From positions 1 to 46,449 of the forward strand of contig DATDVT010000004.1 in NCBI GenBank assembly GCA_035289905.1: a stretch of DNA of 46,449 nt, given 5' to 3'. The translations under genes and the position numbers were made by a program. How positions within the stretch are numbered: the first letter of the stretch is position 1; the number at the start of each line of letters is the position of its first letter. The stretch comes from DATDVT01 sp035289905 (GTDB taxonomy: Archaea > Nanobdellota > Nanobdellia > SCGC-AAA011-G17 > GW2011-AR18). Positions 1-8,282 of the stretch are shown piece by piece. The notes under the pieces were generated by a model. That model saw only the letters and a program-made list of their open reading frames with translations, searched no databases and had not been told where the DNA came from.

Positions 1-272
1 GTAATTACACCAAAATTAGGATCAACCTCTTGCATTTGTTTTAAATAAAGATCAGTAAACTTTTGTGCTTCATAATTAGGATCTTTACCCTCTAATATTG
101 CTTTATTCTTTATTAGATTTAATTCATGAATATAATTCTCAGACATATCATCATAAGTCTCTATTGGATTTATTATTTTTATAGTATTAATAGGCCAGAT
201 AACATAACCAATAAAGAAACAAACAACTGTAGTAATAGTAATAAATATTCCAAAACTACCTTTCTTATTCAT
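1..272 (-). CDS. Partial membrane-anchored protein, N-terminal 90 residues
   Basis: The reading frame opens at ATG 272-270 on the minus strand and runs off the left edge with no stop. Residues about 7-30 form one hydrophobic helix after a short basic start (MNKK), so the protein is probably anchored by its N-terminus. The visible remainder is polar, with motifs such as ETYDDMSENY and KDPNYEAQKF, and matches no family I recognise. It lies 97 bases downstream of the S6e gene in the same orientation. A TATA-like stretch at about 330-345 could give it its own promoter. The function is unknown, and the C-terminal part is needed to say more. Confidence 0.7.
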   Translation of the reverse strand, partial: MNKKGSFGIFITITTVVCFFIGYVIWPINTIKIINPIETYDDMSENYIHELNLIKNKAILEGKDPNYEAQKFTDLYLKQMQEVDPNFGVI

Positions 273-369
273 AAATTAATTAAACTTTAGCAATTAATAA
301 AGTTGATTAAAAAATGAAAAAAATTAGATATCTTTTTATAAAAGACAAAGAGATTTATTCTATTCTTTT

Positions 370-765
370 TCAAGTTACCGTAGGAATACTTTTATTTTTT
401 TCTTCAAAGAATTCATTAATAGATTTATTACCGTACTTTACAATCTTTAAATTAATTTGAGAGGTTTTTTCATGAATTGTGTTTCCAGCAACAGTTTTTC
501 TAACCCTAATTCCCTTATAATTTACATGTATTCCTGTAGAAGCTACGCTTAATATCTTTTTTTTAGAAAACCCCTTAAGATCAGCTCTCATAGGAAAACC
601 AGCACTATCACTACCTCCAGTGATTTGAAATTCATATCCATTCAATCCATCAACATCTAGCAGATCTCCGATTTTCTTTCCTAGGTAGGGATTTTGTTCA
701 AACTCTAATTTTTTATCATAACTCTTTCCAGTTTTTATATCACTAATAGTTAGTTTAATTTCCAT
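370..765 (-). CDS. rps6e: 30S ribosomal protein S6e
   Basis: This is a small-subunit ribosomal protein of the archaeal/eukaryotic S6e family, 131 residues and close to the usual archaeal length. The family signature is clear: ISDIKTGKSY at the start, GKKIGD, then ITGGSDSAGFPMR, and the basic GIRVRKTVAGNTI segment that contacts rRNA. The ATG at 765 directly abuts the infB stop at 766-768 with no spacer, so the two genes are very probably cotranscribed and translationally coupled. infB followed by S6e is a common archaeal arrangement. Confidence 0.97.
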   Translation of the reverse strand: MEIKLTISDIKTGKSYDKKLEFEQNPYLGKKIGDLLDVDGLNGYEFQITGGSDSAGFPMRADLKGFSKKKILSVASTGIHVNYKGIRVRKTVAGNTIHEKTSQINLKIVKYGNKSINEFFEEKNKSIPTVT

Positions 766-2481
766 CTATACCCCCCACATGGGCTCTTGTTTTCTTTTAA
801 TTTCAGCAATTTCCTTTAAAATTTCAATTTCTTCTCTATTTAAATACTTTTTTAATTTTTTAAGTTTAATAAAATCAGTTTCTTTTAAATCAGAATAAAG
901 GATATCAAACTCGTTTATCTGTCTTCCAACCATAACCCCAGGTAAAGCAATAGCTACACAATCACCCTTATTTACCTCTTTTATATTTTCTCCATCCTTT
1001 TGAATAGTCTTTAATTCACAAAGAAAAATTCCTTCTTTCATTAAAGGCACACCAGATCTAACAATACCAGCTAAAATTTCAACACCAACAACTGCTGGGT
1101 TAGATTGCCTAAAAATATAACCTTGTAAAATTTGTATTTTAAACGGCCTTTTTAAATCTTTTAAAGCCTTTTCCTCTATCTTTTTACTCTCTTTATCTCT
1201 CCAATCCTCAAAATCTTCTATAACTTTATAAATTACATTATCTATAATAATCTTAGTTTGGGCATTAGAACAAGATTTAATATTAAATCCTAAAATAACT
1301 CTATTTAAAGGATCATCTTCAGAAATAGCCTCAGCTAAATCTTTCTTAGTAACATCTCCAACAGAAGCCCTCTTTATCTTAATTTTCCTCTCTTGTAATA
1401 AATTAATTAATGCTTCTAAACTACCGAGGGTATCTGCTTTAATAATGATTCCATTTTGTTCAATCTCAAAAGTAATTGCTTTAACTTCATTTTGAACCTC
1501 TTTTTTAAGCTCTTCTTCATTATTAAAATAGATAACACGTAGAGGCATTCCAGGAATTACATTACCAATATTAGGTGCTACTAATTTTAGACCAATTGCA
1601 GCACTAGCTTCTTTCAAGGGTTTTAGTTTTTTCTCTCCAGGAATAAGTATTGCTTTAACTTTAGTAACAACAGGTTCTTGCAAACTTCCTATAATAATCT
1701 TGTCATCAATCTTTATACAACCATCATAAAGAATTACATCCAAAGTTACGCCAAGACCTTTATCTTCTTTAACCTCCATAATAGTTGCCTTTCCTGGGCT
1801 GCATTTATCGCACTCTAAACACTCCTCTAAAAATCTTTGTGCTAAACCTGTGATCATTAATAGTAATTCAGGAATTCCCTCACCAGTTTTAGCTGAAATA
1901 GGTACAACAGAAATAACTTTAGTAAAATCAGAGATCATATCAAATCTATCTATATTTAAATTAAATCTTTCGTAGAATTCACCGAGTAAAGTATATAGTT
2001 TTCCATCTAATTTTTTTTTTACTTTTTCAGATTGACTATTAATATTTTCTATTAGAGGTTTTTTATTATTACTCTTCCATCCATCAATTAGATCAATTTT
2101 ATTTAATGTAATAATAAAAGGTGTTTTATTTTCTTTTAAAATCTCAATACTTTCAATAGTCTGAGGTTTTATGCCTTCATTAATATCTATAACTAAAATA
2201 GCAATATCAGCCAAGCTACCCCCCCTTTTTCTTAAATTAATAAATGCTGCATGCCCAGGGGTATCAATAAATAACAATCCAGGTAAAGTCAAATTTTTAT
2301 CCTTAAGTAAGTTTCCGCAAATTTTTTTTATAGTACTTAAACCTAGATTATAAGCATTAATACTTTGAGTTATTTTTCCAGCTTCTTTTAGAACAACAGC
2401 CGTCCCTCTAATCTTATCCTGAATACTTGTCTTCCCATGATCTACATGCCCTAAAAACGAGCAAATCGGCTGTCTTAACAT
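766..2481 (-). CDS. infB: Translation initiation factor aIF5B (IF-2 family GTPase)
   Basis: This GTPase promotes joining of the ribosomal subunits and positioning of initiator tRNA. At 571 residues it has the archaeal size. GTPase motifs are intact: G1 GHVDHGKTS at about 11-19, G3 DTPGH, G4 NKID. The beta-barrel domains and the C-terminal domain that contacts tRNA follow (FRQSNPAVVGVEILAG). A TATA-like TTTATAAA at about 2503-2510 lies some 26 bases upstream of the ATG, so the message is probably leaderless or has a very short leader. It is the first gene of an infB-S6e unit. In many archaea infB follows ndk in the L7Ae-S28e-L24e-ndk cluster; here about 5.8 kb of other genes separates it from the ndk remnant. 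Confidence 0.97.
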   Translation of the reverse strand: MLRQPICSFLGHVDHGKTSIQDKIRGTAVVLKEAGKITQSINAYNLGLSTIKKICGNLLKDKNLTLPGLLFIDTPGHAAFINLRKRGGSLADIAILVIDINEGIKPQTIESIEILKENKTPFIITLNKIDLIDGWKSNNKKPLIENINSQSEKVKKKLDGKLYTLLGEFYERFNLNIDRFDMISDFTKVISVVPISAKTGEGIPELLLMITGLAQRFLEECLECDKCSPGKATIMEVKEDKGLGVTLDVILYDGCIKIDDKIIIGSLQEPVVTKVKAILIPGEKKLKPLKEASAAIGLKLVAPNIGNVIPGMPLRVIYFNNEEELKKEVQNEVKAITFEIEQNGIIIKADTLGSLEALINLLQERKIKIKRASVGDVTKKDLAEAISEDDPLNRVILGFNIKSCSNAQTKIIIDNVIYKVIEDFEDWRDKESKKIEEKALKDLKRPFKIQILQGYIFRQSNPAVVGVEILAGIVRSGVPLMKEGIFLCELKTIQKDGENIKEVNKGDCVAIALPGVMVGRQINEFDILYSDLKETDFIKLKKLKKYLNREEIEILKEIAEIKRKQEPMWGV

Positions 2482-2657
2482 AAACTAATCCTTTTTGAGC
2501 CATTTATAAACCTTTGGTTCTTCTAAAATTAGTTGCATATTTACTATGATTAAGCCCTTTTCACCATTTATCATTTTTAAGATTTCCATATTCTTTTAAT
2601 AATAATTTATTATAAATATATTAAGAATAATTAATCTTGATTTTTTATTCATAGTTT

Positions 2658-2930
2658 TTATAAACCAAATGCATCAGAAATTTGTTTTATTTTCTTGATT
2701 TCATCAATCATATCATATCCTTTCTTAGTTAAGCAATATTCTTTCTTGTTATTATTAATTTTAATTTCAATCAACTCTTTATTTTTTAATTCTTCTATAA
2801 GAATAAGCATCCTTTTGTGAGACAAATTACTTTTATACATAACATTAGTAGGATTACTAATCCCTCCTTTTTTTCGAATGGATTCTAAAATACTTAATAT
2901 GATATCTAGCCTCTCTCGCTTTTTAGACAT
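2658..2930 (-). CDS. Small winged-helix DNA-binding protein
   Basis: This 90-residue protein has the plan of archaeal one-domain winged-helix regulators of the HTH_45/PF14947 type: helix (RLDIILSILESIRKKG), a recognition-type region (YKSNLSHKRMLILIEEL), a beta wing with EYCLTKKGYDMI, and a C-terminal helix that could dimerise. It starts inside the end of the upstream membrane-protein gene (overlap 2923-2930), so the two are almost certainly one operon and may form a sensor/regulator pair. The DNA target is unknown. The divergent promoter region around 3600-3740 is a natural candidate. Confidence 0.75.
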   Translation of the reverse strand: MSKKRERLDIILSILESIRKKGGISNPTNVMYKSNLSHKRMLILIEELKNKELIEIKINNNKKEYCLTKKGYDMIDEIKKIKQISDAFGL

Positions 2931-3594
2931 TTTTTTTCACTCTTATTAATAAATATAGCAACAAAGAATAACCAATAAAAAGAGAACTTAATCCCAAAAC
3001 ATAAAATATGCCTGATAAAAACTCAAATATATAAAATAGATGAGATAAAAATATAAATGAAAAAGCTCCAAAAACCAAATAAGAATCAAAACTTTTCTTT
3101 TTATGATAATTACAATAGGTAACATAGATTATAGGTATTAAAAATAAAAATGCAAATAAATTCAATATAAAAAAGCTTCTAAGTAGATATAAAGTGGGTA
3201 TTGATAACAAAAAGATTGAAGAGAATATTTCAAATCTCCATCTTGACTTTGTAAATGTAATTGCAAGGATTGTATAAGCAAGAAGATTTATTACAGCATA
3301 AATCCAAAAACAAATTCCAAATAAACGAAGTAAAGTATTCATTTGACAGCTTACACTACAAAAATTATGAACTAGCAAATTATAATAAATATATGAATTT
3401 ACAAAAGAATGAATTATAAAATCCAAAACAATAATTACAAAACCAGCCGTAAAATAAAAATATTTTTTTTCTTTAGTTAATTTATAGGCTCTATATCCGT
3501 AAAAAACTAATCCTATAACTATTAAAGTTAAAATTATTTCAATAGCAACATCAAATCCAAAAAACCAGATTGGTCCTCTAAAGTTAAGTATCAT
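2923..3594 (-). CDS. Seven-helix integral membrane protein, putative sensor
   Basis: This 223-residue protein is mostly hydrophobic and about seven membrane helices can be drawn, beginning around residue 15 (EIILTLIVIGLVFYGY). Short basic loops (KLTKEKK, YHKKKSFD) suggest cytosolic turns, and the C-terminus is basic (RVKKNV). There is one Cys pair in HNFCSVSCQ. No enzyme motif is visible. It overlaps the winged-helix gene downstream, which suggests a membrane signal passed to a small DNA-binding partner. A TATA-like sequence on the minus strand near 3615-3625 is correctly placed for a short leader. Membrane topology is well supported; the sensory role is inference. Confidence 0.6.
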   Translation of the reverse strand: MILNFRGPIWFFGFDVAIEIILTLIVIGLVFYGYRAYKLTKEKKYFYFTAGFVIIVLDFIIHSFVNSYIYYNLLVHNFCSVSCQMNTLLRLFGICFWIYAVINLLAYTILAITFTKSRWRFEIFSSIFLLSIPTLYLLRSFFILNLFAFLFLIPIIYVTYCNYHKKKSFDSYLVFGAFSFIFLSHLFYIFEFLSGIFYVLGLSSLFIGYSLLLYLLIRVKKNV

Positions 3595-3614
3595 ATTTAA
3601 GATAACATTTAATT

Positions 3615-3744
3615 AATTTATAAGCCTTATGAATTTATTTTCTTATTAATAGAGTTTAAACATATAAATAGTTGAACAACTATTTTTAAACCTTATAAAC
3701 TTATAATTCATAAGATTTTTAAATAAAATTTATATTCAGAATTT
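3615..3744. promoter_or_regulatory. Divergent promoter region with symmetric repeats
   Basis: This 150-base gap separates the minus-strand membrane-protein operon from the plus-strand copper cluster. It holds TATA-like boxes for both directions: about 3615-3625 reading left, and 3661-3670 and 3716-3726 reading right. CTTATGAATT at 3626-3635 is matched by its exact reverse complement AATTCATAAG at 3705-3714. These outer arms sit nearly symmetrically around the inner palindrome at 3666-3685. The layout suggests two regulators acting on one shared control region. Confidence 0.5.
3666..3685. promoter_or_regulatory. ArsR/SmtB-type operator palindrome
   Basis: AAATAGTTG, AA, CAACTATTT is a perfect 9-bp inverted repeat with a 2-base centre. 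The core TTGAACAA resembles operators of ArsR/SmtB metal sensors. It directly follows a TATA-like ATAAATA, so a bound repressor would block the promoter. A related copy precedes the arsR gene at 5765-5789, which supports its use by that regulator. Confidence 0.6.
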
Positions 3745-3954
3745 ATGAAAATTAAAAAAACACTTAAAATCAATGGCATGCATTGTCATAGTTGTGAGCT
3801 AGTGATAAAAGACGCATTATTTGAACTAGCTGGAATAATAGATCTAGAATTTAAAGCAAATCTATTGAAAATAGAATTTGATGATACAAAAACAGATTTA
3901 AATGAGATTATTGAAAAAATAAAGTTAGAAGGATACGATATTGAAAACATATAA
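3745..3954 (+). CDS. Stand-alone HMA metal-binding protein (copper chaperone-like)
   Basis: This 69-residue protein is a single heavy-metal-associated domain with the CxxC metal site in INGMHCHSCEL at the N-terminus and the beta-alpha-beta-beta-alpha-beta pattern of Atx1/CopZ proteins. It is expected to carry Cu(I) or a similar soft metal in the cytosol and hand it to the HMA domains of its neighbours. The TATA-like stretch at about 3716-3726 is 20-30 bases upstream, consistent with a leaderless start. The reading frame overlaps the next gene by 14 bases, so the two are translationally linked. Confidence 0.88.
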   Translation: MKIKKTLKINGMHCHSCELVIKDALFELAGIIDLEFKANLLKIEFDDTKTDLNEIIEKIKLEGYDIENI

Positions 3955-5242
3955 TTTCGTTATAAAAGGTATGGTTTGTGAAAGTTGTGAAAAAATAATA
4001 AAAAAAGAACTTTTAAAAAAAGAAGATATTTCAGACATTAAAATTAATTTTAAAACAGGTAAATGTATAATAAACTTGAAAGAACATAGTACATTAACCT
4101 TTCGAGATATTTCTAAAATAATAGAATCACAAGGTTACACTTGTTCAGAGAAAAATAATAATTTAGGTTGGATATTTGGAGCACTAGGATTAATAATTGT
4201 AGGTTATTTTTTATTAAAATTTATTGGAGGAGTAAATATTCCAGATATAACTAAAAATATGAGTTATAGTTTATTATTCTTAGTTGGTTTATTGACCGGA
4301 TTTCATTGTATAGCTATGTGTGGTGGTTTTGTTTTATCTTATACAACAAAGAATGCACAGATGGACAAAAAAAATCATTTATCACATATATTTTATGGAT
4401 CTGGTAAATTAATTTCTTATACACTAATTGGTGCTTTATTTGGTCTAATTGGATCATTAATTACATTTACTCCATTAATAAGAGGAACTGCGGGTATAAT
4501 TGCTGGTTTATTTTTACTTATTTTTGGATTAAAAATGTTAAATATAATTCCATCATTAAATTGGTTTTCAATTAAAACTCCTAGATTTGTATCAAGATTT
4601 GTAGGAAAAGAAACTAAACATCATTCAAATCCATTAATAATCGGGTTATTGAATGGTTTAATGATTGCTTGTGGCCCATTGCAAGCCTTTTATATAATGG
4701 CTGCTGGAACAGGTAGTGCTTTAGAAGGAGCAAAAATTTTATTTATATTTGGACTAGGTACACTCCCTGTGATGTTAGGTTTTGGTTATCTAGCTGCAAT
4801 ATTTTCAGCAAAGATGACACACAAAATATTAAGATTTTCTGGACTAATAGTAATTGTTTTAGGAATTATAATGCTAAATAATGGGCTTAATCTATCAGGG
4901 ATAAACCTTAAAGTAGGTACTGATAACGAAATAAGCAATATGCCCTTATTTAAGGATGGATATCAAGAAATAAGAATGGATGTAACAAAGAATGGATGGG
5001 AACCAGATAGTTTTATTTTACAAAGTGGTGTTCCAGTAAAATGGATTATTAATGGAAAGGAACTTACTAATTGTAATCGAGCAATACAAGTGCCTGAACT
5101 AAATCTAGAATTTAATATTAAAGAAGGAGAACAAGTAATAGAATTCATTCCAATAAAAACAGGTACAATTAGATGGAGTTGTTGGATGGGAATGATTCAA
5201 GGGACTTTTATTGTTAAAGAAAATTTAAAGGAGGAAATATAA
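3941..5242 (+). CDS. HMA - DsbD/SafE-like membrane - cupredoxin fusion
   Basis: This 433-residue protein has three parts. Residues 1-70 are an HMA domain with CESC at 13-16. Residues about 75-320 are a six-helix DsbD_2/sulfite-exporter-like membrane region with the paired-Cys motif FHCIAMCGGF and the ACGPLQAFY motif. Residues about 335-430 are a cupredoxin-like beta domain with possible ligands in LTNCN and SCWMGM. The order fits movement of copper, or of reducing equivalents, from a cytosolic HMA through the membrane to an external cupredoxin. The last domain is closely paralogous to the product of the next gene. Transport direction cannot be read from sequence. Confidence 0.85.
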   Translation: MKTYNFVIKGMVCESCEKIIKKELLKKEDISDIKINFKTGKCIINLKEHSTLTFRDISKIIESQGYTCSEKNNNLGWIFGALGLIIVGYFLLKFIGGVNIPDITKNMSYSLLFLVGLLTGFHCIAMCGGFVLSYTTKNAQMDKKNHLSHIFYGSGKLISYTLIGALFGLIGSLITFTPLIRGTAGIIAGLFLLIFGLKMLNIIPSLNWFSIKTPRFVSRFVGKETKHHSNPLIIGLLNGLMIACGPLQAFYIMAAGTGSALEGAKILFIFGLGTLPVMLGFGYLAAIFSAKMTHKILRFSGLIVIVLGIIMLNNGLNLSGINLKVGTDNEISNMPLFKDGYQEIRMDVTKNGWEPDSFILQSGVPVKWIINGKELTNCNRAIQVPELNLEFNIKEGEQVIEFIPIKTGTIRWSCWMGMIQGTFIVKENLKEEI

Positions 5243-5244
5243 AA

Positions 5245-5754
5245 ATGAAAAATACAACATTTATCTGGATAATAATTATAATCTTTTTAATAGGCTTTTT
5301 AGGTTATAAATATTTCCCAAATAACAACACAATTACAGGAAATGCTGTTCTTGATGATAATGTAGCAGCTTTAAACGGAGGTTATCAAGAAATAAGAATG
5401 GATGTAACAAGAAGTGGTTGGAATCCAAATAAATTTGTTTTACAAAAAGGAATTCCTGTTAAATGGATTATTAATGGTAAAGAACTTACTGGATGCAATA
5501 GTGCTGTAGTAGTACCAGATTTAAATTTAAATTTTAATATCAAACAAGGAGAACAAATAATAGAATTTACACCTGAAAAAATAGGAACAATTAGTTGGAG
5601 TTGCAGAATGGGAATGTTGCGTGGAACATTTATTATCACAGAAGATACGGCTAACCAACAAGTACAAGAGGAATTAAATAATATACCAACAACTACAGCT
5701 GCTTGTGGGTCTGGAGGTTGTGGTGGTAGCGGAGGTTGTGGTTGCGGGGGATAA
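5245..5754 (+). CDS. Membrane-anchored cupredoxin with Cys/Gly-rich tail
   Basis: This 169-residue protein has an N-terminal membrane helix (residues about 5-23), a cupredoxin-like domain (about 45-135), a Gln/Glu/Asn linker, and a tail of CGSGGCGGSGGCGCGG type with five Cys. The domain is nearly collinear with the end of the preceding protein (shared GYQEIRMDV, VKWIINGKEL, NFNIKQGEQ), so the two arose by duplication. Candidate ligands are Cys in LTGCN and Cys/Met in SCRMGM. The His ligands of classic blue copper sites are not evident, which suits Cu(I). AGGAGG at 5229-5234 is a good ribosome binding site in front of this start. Confidence 0.82.
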   Translation: MKNTTFIWIIIIIFLIGFLGYKYFPNNNTITGNAVLDDNVAALNGGYQEIRMDVTRSGWNPNKFVLQKGIPVKWIINGKELTGCNSAVVVPDLNLNFNIKQGEQIIEFTPEKIGTISWSCRMGMLRGTFIITEDTANQQVQEELNNIPTTTAACGSGGCGGSGGCGCGG

Positions 5755-5764
5755 AAGAAACATT

Positions 5765-5789
5765 TAAATAGTTGAGCAATCATTCAAAT
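5765..5789 (+). promoter_or_regulatory. Second ArsR-type operator at the arsR promoter
   Basis: AAATAGTTGAGCAAT then CATTCAAATAT lies immediately before the arsR ATG at 5792. The left part matches the palindrome at 3666-3685 in ATAGTTGA(A/G)CAA. TTGAGCAA and TTCAAATAT form an imperfect ArsR-like dyad. A TATA-like TTTAAATA at 5763-5770 overlaps its left edge. Autorepression of arsR-copA is the simple reading. Confidence 0.55.
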
Positions 5790-5791
5790 AT

Positions 5792-6100
5792 ATGAAAAAA
5801 GAATTAAATTTTAACAGGACAGAATTGGAAAAAATGTTGAAGTTATTTTCAAATCTTGCGGATGAAACAAGATTAAAAATAATTTTAACTTTAATAGAAA
5901 GACCAAAAACTGTGAATGAAATCCATAATAGTATAGGAAAAGAAAAATTAACTTTATCAGCAATATCCCACCAATTAAAGCTATTATATAATTCAGATTT
6001 ACTTATATATGAGCGAAATGGAAAGAATAAAAGTTATAGTTTATCAAATAAATTTTGTTGGTGTATATTAAAAAATTCGTTTGAACATTTTAGGAATTAA
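5792..6100 (+). CDS. ArsR/SmtB-family metal-responsive repressor
   Basis: This 102-residue protein has the ArsR winged-helix pattern: LFSNLADETRLKIILTL, a recognition helix around LSAISHQLKLLYNSDLL, and a wing YERNGKNKSYSL. The usual Cys motif of the recognition-side helix (CVCDL) is missing. A CWC motif at residues 89-91 near the C-terminus is the likely metal site. It is two bases upstream of copA and follows an operator-like sequence, so it probably represses copA and perhaps the whole copper cluster until metal binds. Which metal it senses is inferred from the neighbours. Confidence 0.87.
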   Translation: MKKELNFNRTELEKMLKLFSNLADETRLKIILTLIERPKTVNEIHNSIGKEKLTLSAISHQLKLLYNSDLLIYERNGKNKSYSLSNKFCWCILKNSFEHFRN

Positions 6101-6102
6101 AA

Positions 6103-8274
6103 ATGAAGAGAATAAACTTAAATATCCAAGGAATGCATTGCCAAAGTTGTAGTACTCTAATTACTAAACGATTAAAAAAAGAAAAAGGAATAAATTATTG
6201 CAATGTTAACATTACAACAGAGAAAGCTACCATTGAGTTAGATGAAAAAAAAATTTCTATAAATAAAATAATTAAAATAATAGAAAGTCTAGGTTATAAA
6301 GCTAAAATAACTGGAGATAAAGATAATCTTAAATTCGAAGAGAAAAAACGAATAAAAGAGCTAAGGAATTTATTAATCTTTTGTGCAATTTTTGCTATAC
6401 CCTCTTTTTTTATAGGTATGGTTTTTATGTGGATAGGTATTGATATTCCTTATAAAAACTATATTCTTTTTGCATTAGCTACACCTGTTCAATTTATAGG
6501 TGGATGGGGAATGTATAAGAGTGCACTTGGTGCTTTAAGAAACAAAACTGCTAATATGGATACATTAATTGCAATTGGAACAAGCGCTGCCTATATTTTT
6601 AGTGTTGTTGTAGTTTTTTCTAGTTCTATGGAAGAACAATATTTTGAAGCAGCAGCTATTCTTATAACTTTTGTAATTTTAGGAAGATATTTAGAAGCCA
6701 TAGCAAAGGGAAAAACAAGTGAAGCAATAAAAAAACTTATGCATCTGTCACCAAAGATAGCTACTGTTATTAGAGATGGAAAAGAATTGAAAATTAAAAT
6801 TGATGATGTGATTGTTAATGATATTGTTGTGGTAAAACCTGGAGAAAAAATACCAGTGGATGGCATAGTAATTGAAGGTTCTTCTGCAATAGACGAAAGT
6901 ATGATTACTGGAGAAAGTATGCCAATAGAAAAAAAAGAAGGAGATAATGTTATTGGAGCAACAATAAATAAATATGGTGCTTTTAAGTTCAAAGCAACAA
7001 AAGTCGGCGCAAATACAACCCTTGCACAGATTATAAAATTAGTTGAAGAGGCACAGGGTAGAAAAGCACCAATTCAGAGGTTTGCTGATCAAGTTTCAGC
7101 ATATTTTGTTCCTGTAGTTTTATTTATAGCAGCTTTAGCCTTTAGTATTTGGTATTTTGTTATAGATATGAGTTTTTCATTTTCATTGGTTATTGCCGTA
7201 TCTATTTTAGTTATTGCTTGTCCATGTGCTTTAGGTTTAGCAACTCCAACAGCAATCATGGTTGGTACAGGAAAAGGTGCTAAAAAAGGTATTCTAATTA
7301 AAGGAGGAGATGCATTAGAAACAGCACATAAACTCTACGCTGTAGTTTTTGATAAAACTGGAACCTTAACACAGGGTAAACCAGTAGTTACTGATATAAT
7401 TCCATTTGAAAATACAGATGATGAATTGTTAAAACTTGCTGCAAGTATAGAAAAAAATAGTGAACATCCTCTTGGACAAGCAATTGTAGAAAAAGCAAAA
7501 GAAAGAAAAATTAATCTATATGAAATTAAAAATTTTAAAGCAATAGCTGGACAAGGTGTAGAAGGCACATATAAAAAGAAAAAATTAATAATTGGAAAAC
7601 CAGATTTTATTCAAAAAATAACTAAAATTAAAGACATCACAAAAATAACTGAATTAGAAGAACAAGGAAAAACAGTTATTGTTGTTTTTATGGAAAAAAT
7701 TATAGGTGTTATAGCTATAGCAGATACTATAAGACAAGATTCTATAATGGCTGTGAAGGCATTACAAAAAAATAAAATATTTGTATATATGATAACAGGA
7801 GATAATGAAAGAACAGCTAGATCTATTGCTAAAGAATTAAATATAACTCATGTAATTGCAGAAGTACTTCCACAAGATAAAGCTAATCATATTAAAAAAT
7901 TACAGAAAAAAGGAAAAGTAGCAATGGTAGGCGATGGAATTAATGATGCTCCTGCCCTTGCACAAGCGGATATAGGGATAGCTATAGGATCAGGAACAGA
8001 CGTAGCAATGGAAACAGGAAATATTGTTTTAATGAATAACAATACATTTGATGTTTATAGAGCAATTAAATTGAGTTCAATGACAATAAAAAAAATAAAA
8101 CAAAATATGTTCTGGGCTTTATTCTATAATTCTCTAGGAATACCAATTGCTGCAGGCCTTTTATATCCATTTACAGGATGGCTTTTATCTCCAATAATTG
8201 CTGGTGGTGCTATGGCGCTATCAAGTGTTTCAGTAATAACAAATTCATTATTGTTAAAAAGAAAGAAATTATAA
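6103..8274 (+). CDS. copA: Copper-translocating P1B-type ATPase
   Basis: This 723-residue heavy-metal P-type ATPase matches the usual length with one N-terminal HMA domain (GMHCQSC, Cys 13 and 16). Diagnostic motifs are complete: TGE phosphatase loop (ITGESMP), CPC metal site in the membrane at about 373-375 (CPCALGLATP), phosphorylation site DKTGT at about 417, an HP motif (SEHPLG), and GDGINDAPALAQADIG at about 610. CPC with one HMA is typical of Cu(I)/Ag(I) exporters. It is transcribed with arsR after a 2-base gap. It uses ATP to export copper across the cytoplasmic membrane, and the chaperone and cupredoxins nearby are plausible delivery or acceptor partners. Confidence 0.96.
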   Translation: MKRINLNIQGMHCQSCSTLITKRLKKEKGINYCNVNITTEKATIELDEKKISINKIIKIIESLGYKAKITGDKDNLKFEEKKRIKELRNLLIFCAIFAIPSFFIGMVFMWIGIDIPYKNYILFALATPVQFIGGWGMYKSALGALRNKTANMDTLIAIGTSAAYIFSVVVVFSSSMEEQYFEAAAILITFVILGRYLEAIAKGKTSEAIKKLMHLSPKIATVIRDGKELKIKIDDVIVNDIVVVKPGEKIPVDGIVIEGSSAIDESMITGESMPIEKKEGDNVIGATINKYGAFKFKATKVGANTTLAQIIKLVEEAQGRKAPIQRFADQVSAYFVPVVLFIAALAFSIWYFVIDMSFSFSLVIAVSILVIACPCALGLATPTAIMVGTGKGAKKGILIKGGDALETAHKLYAVVFDKTGTLTQGKPVVTDIIPFENTDDELLKLAASIEKNSEHPLGQAIVEKAKERKINLYEIKNFKAIAGQGVEGTYKKKKLIIGKPDFIQKITKIKDITKITELEEQGKTVIVVFMEKIIGVIAIADTIRQDSIMAVKALQKNKIFVYMITGDNERTARSIAKELNITHVIAEVLPQDKANHIKKLQKKGKVAMVGDGINDAPALAQADIGIAIGSGTDVAMETGNIVLMNNNTFDVYRAIKLSSMTIKKIKQNMFWALFYNSLGIPIAAGLLYPFTGWLLSPIIAGGAMALSSVSVITNSLLLKRKKL

Positions 8275-8282
8275 TATTTTTT

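Noticed and set aside
314..500. Plus-strand frame beginning near 314
   Set aside because: It runs antisense into the S6e gene, and its sequence has no feature beyond AT-rich hydrophobic content.
5385..5783. Minus-strand Pro-rich reading frame over the second cupredoxin gene
   Set aside because: It is the antisense of a well supported cupredoxin and its Cys/Gly tail; the Pro run is the reverse complement of Gly codons.
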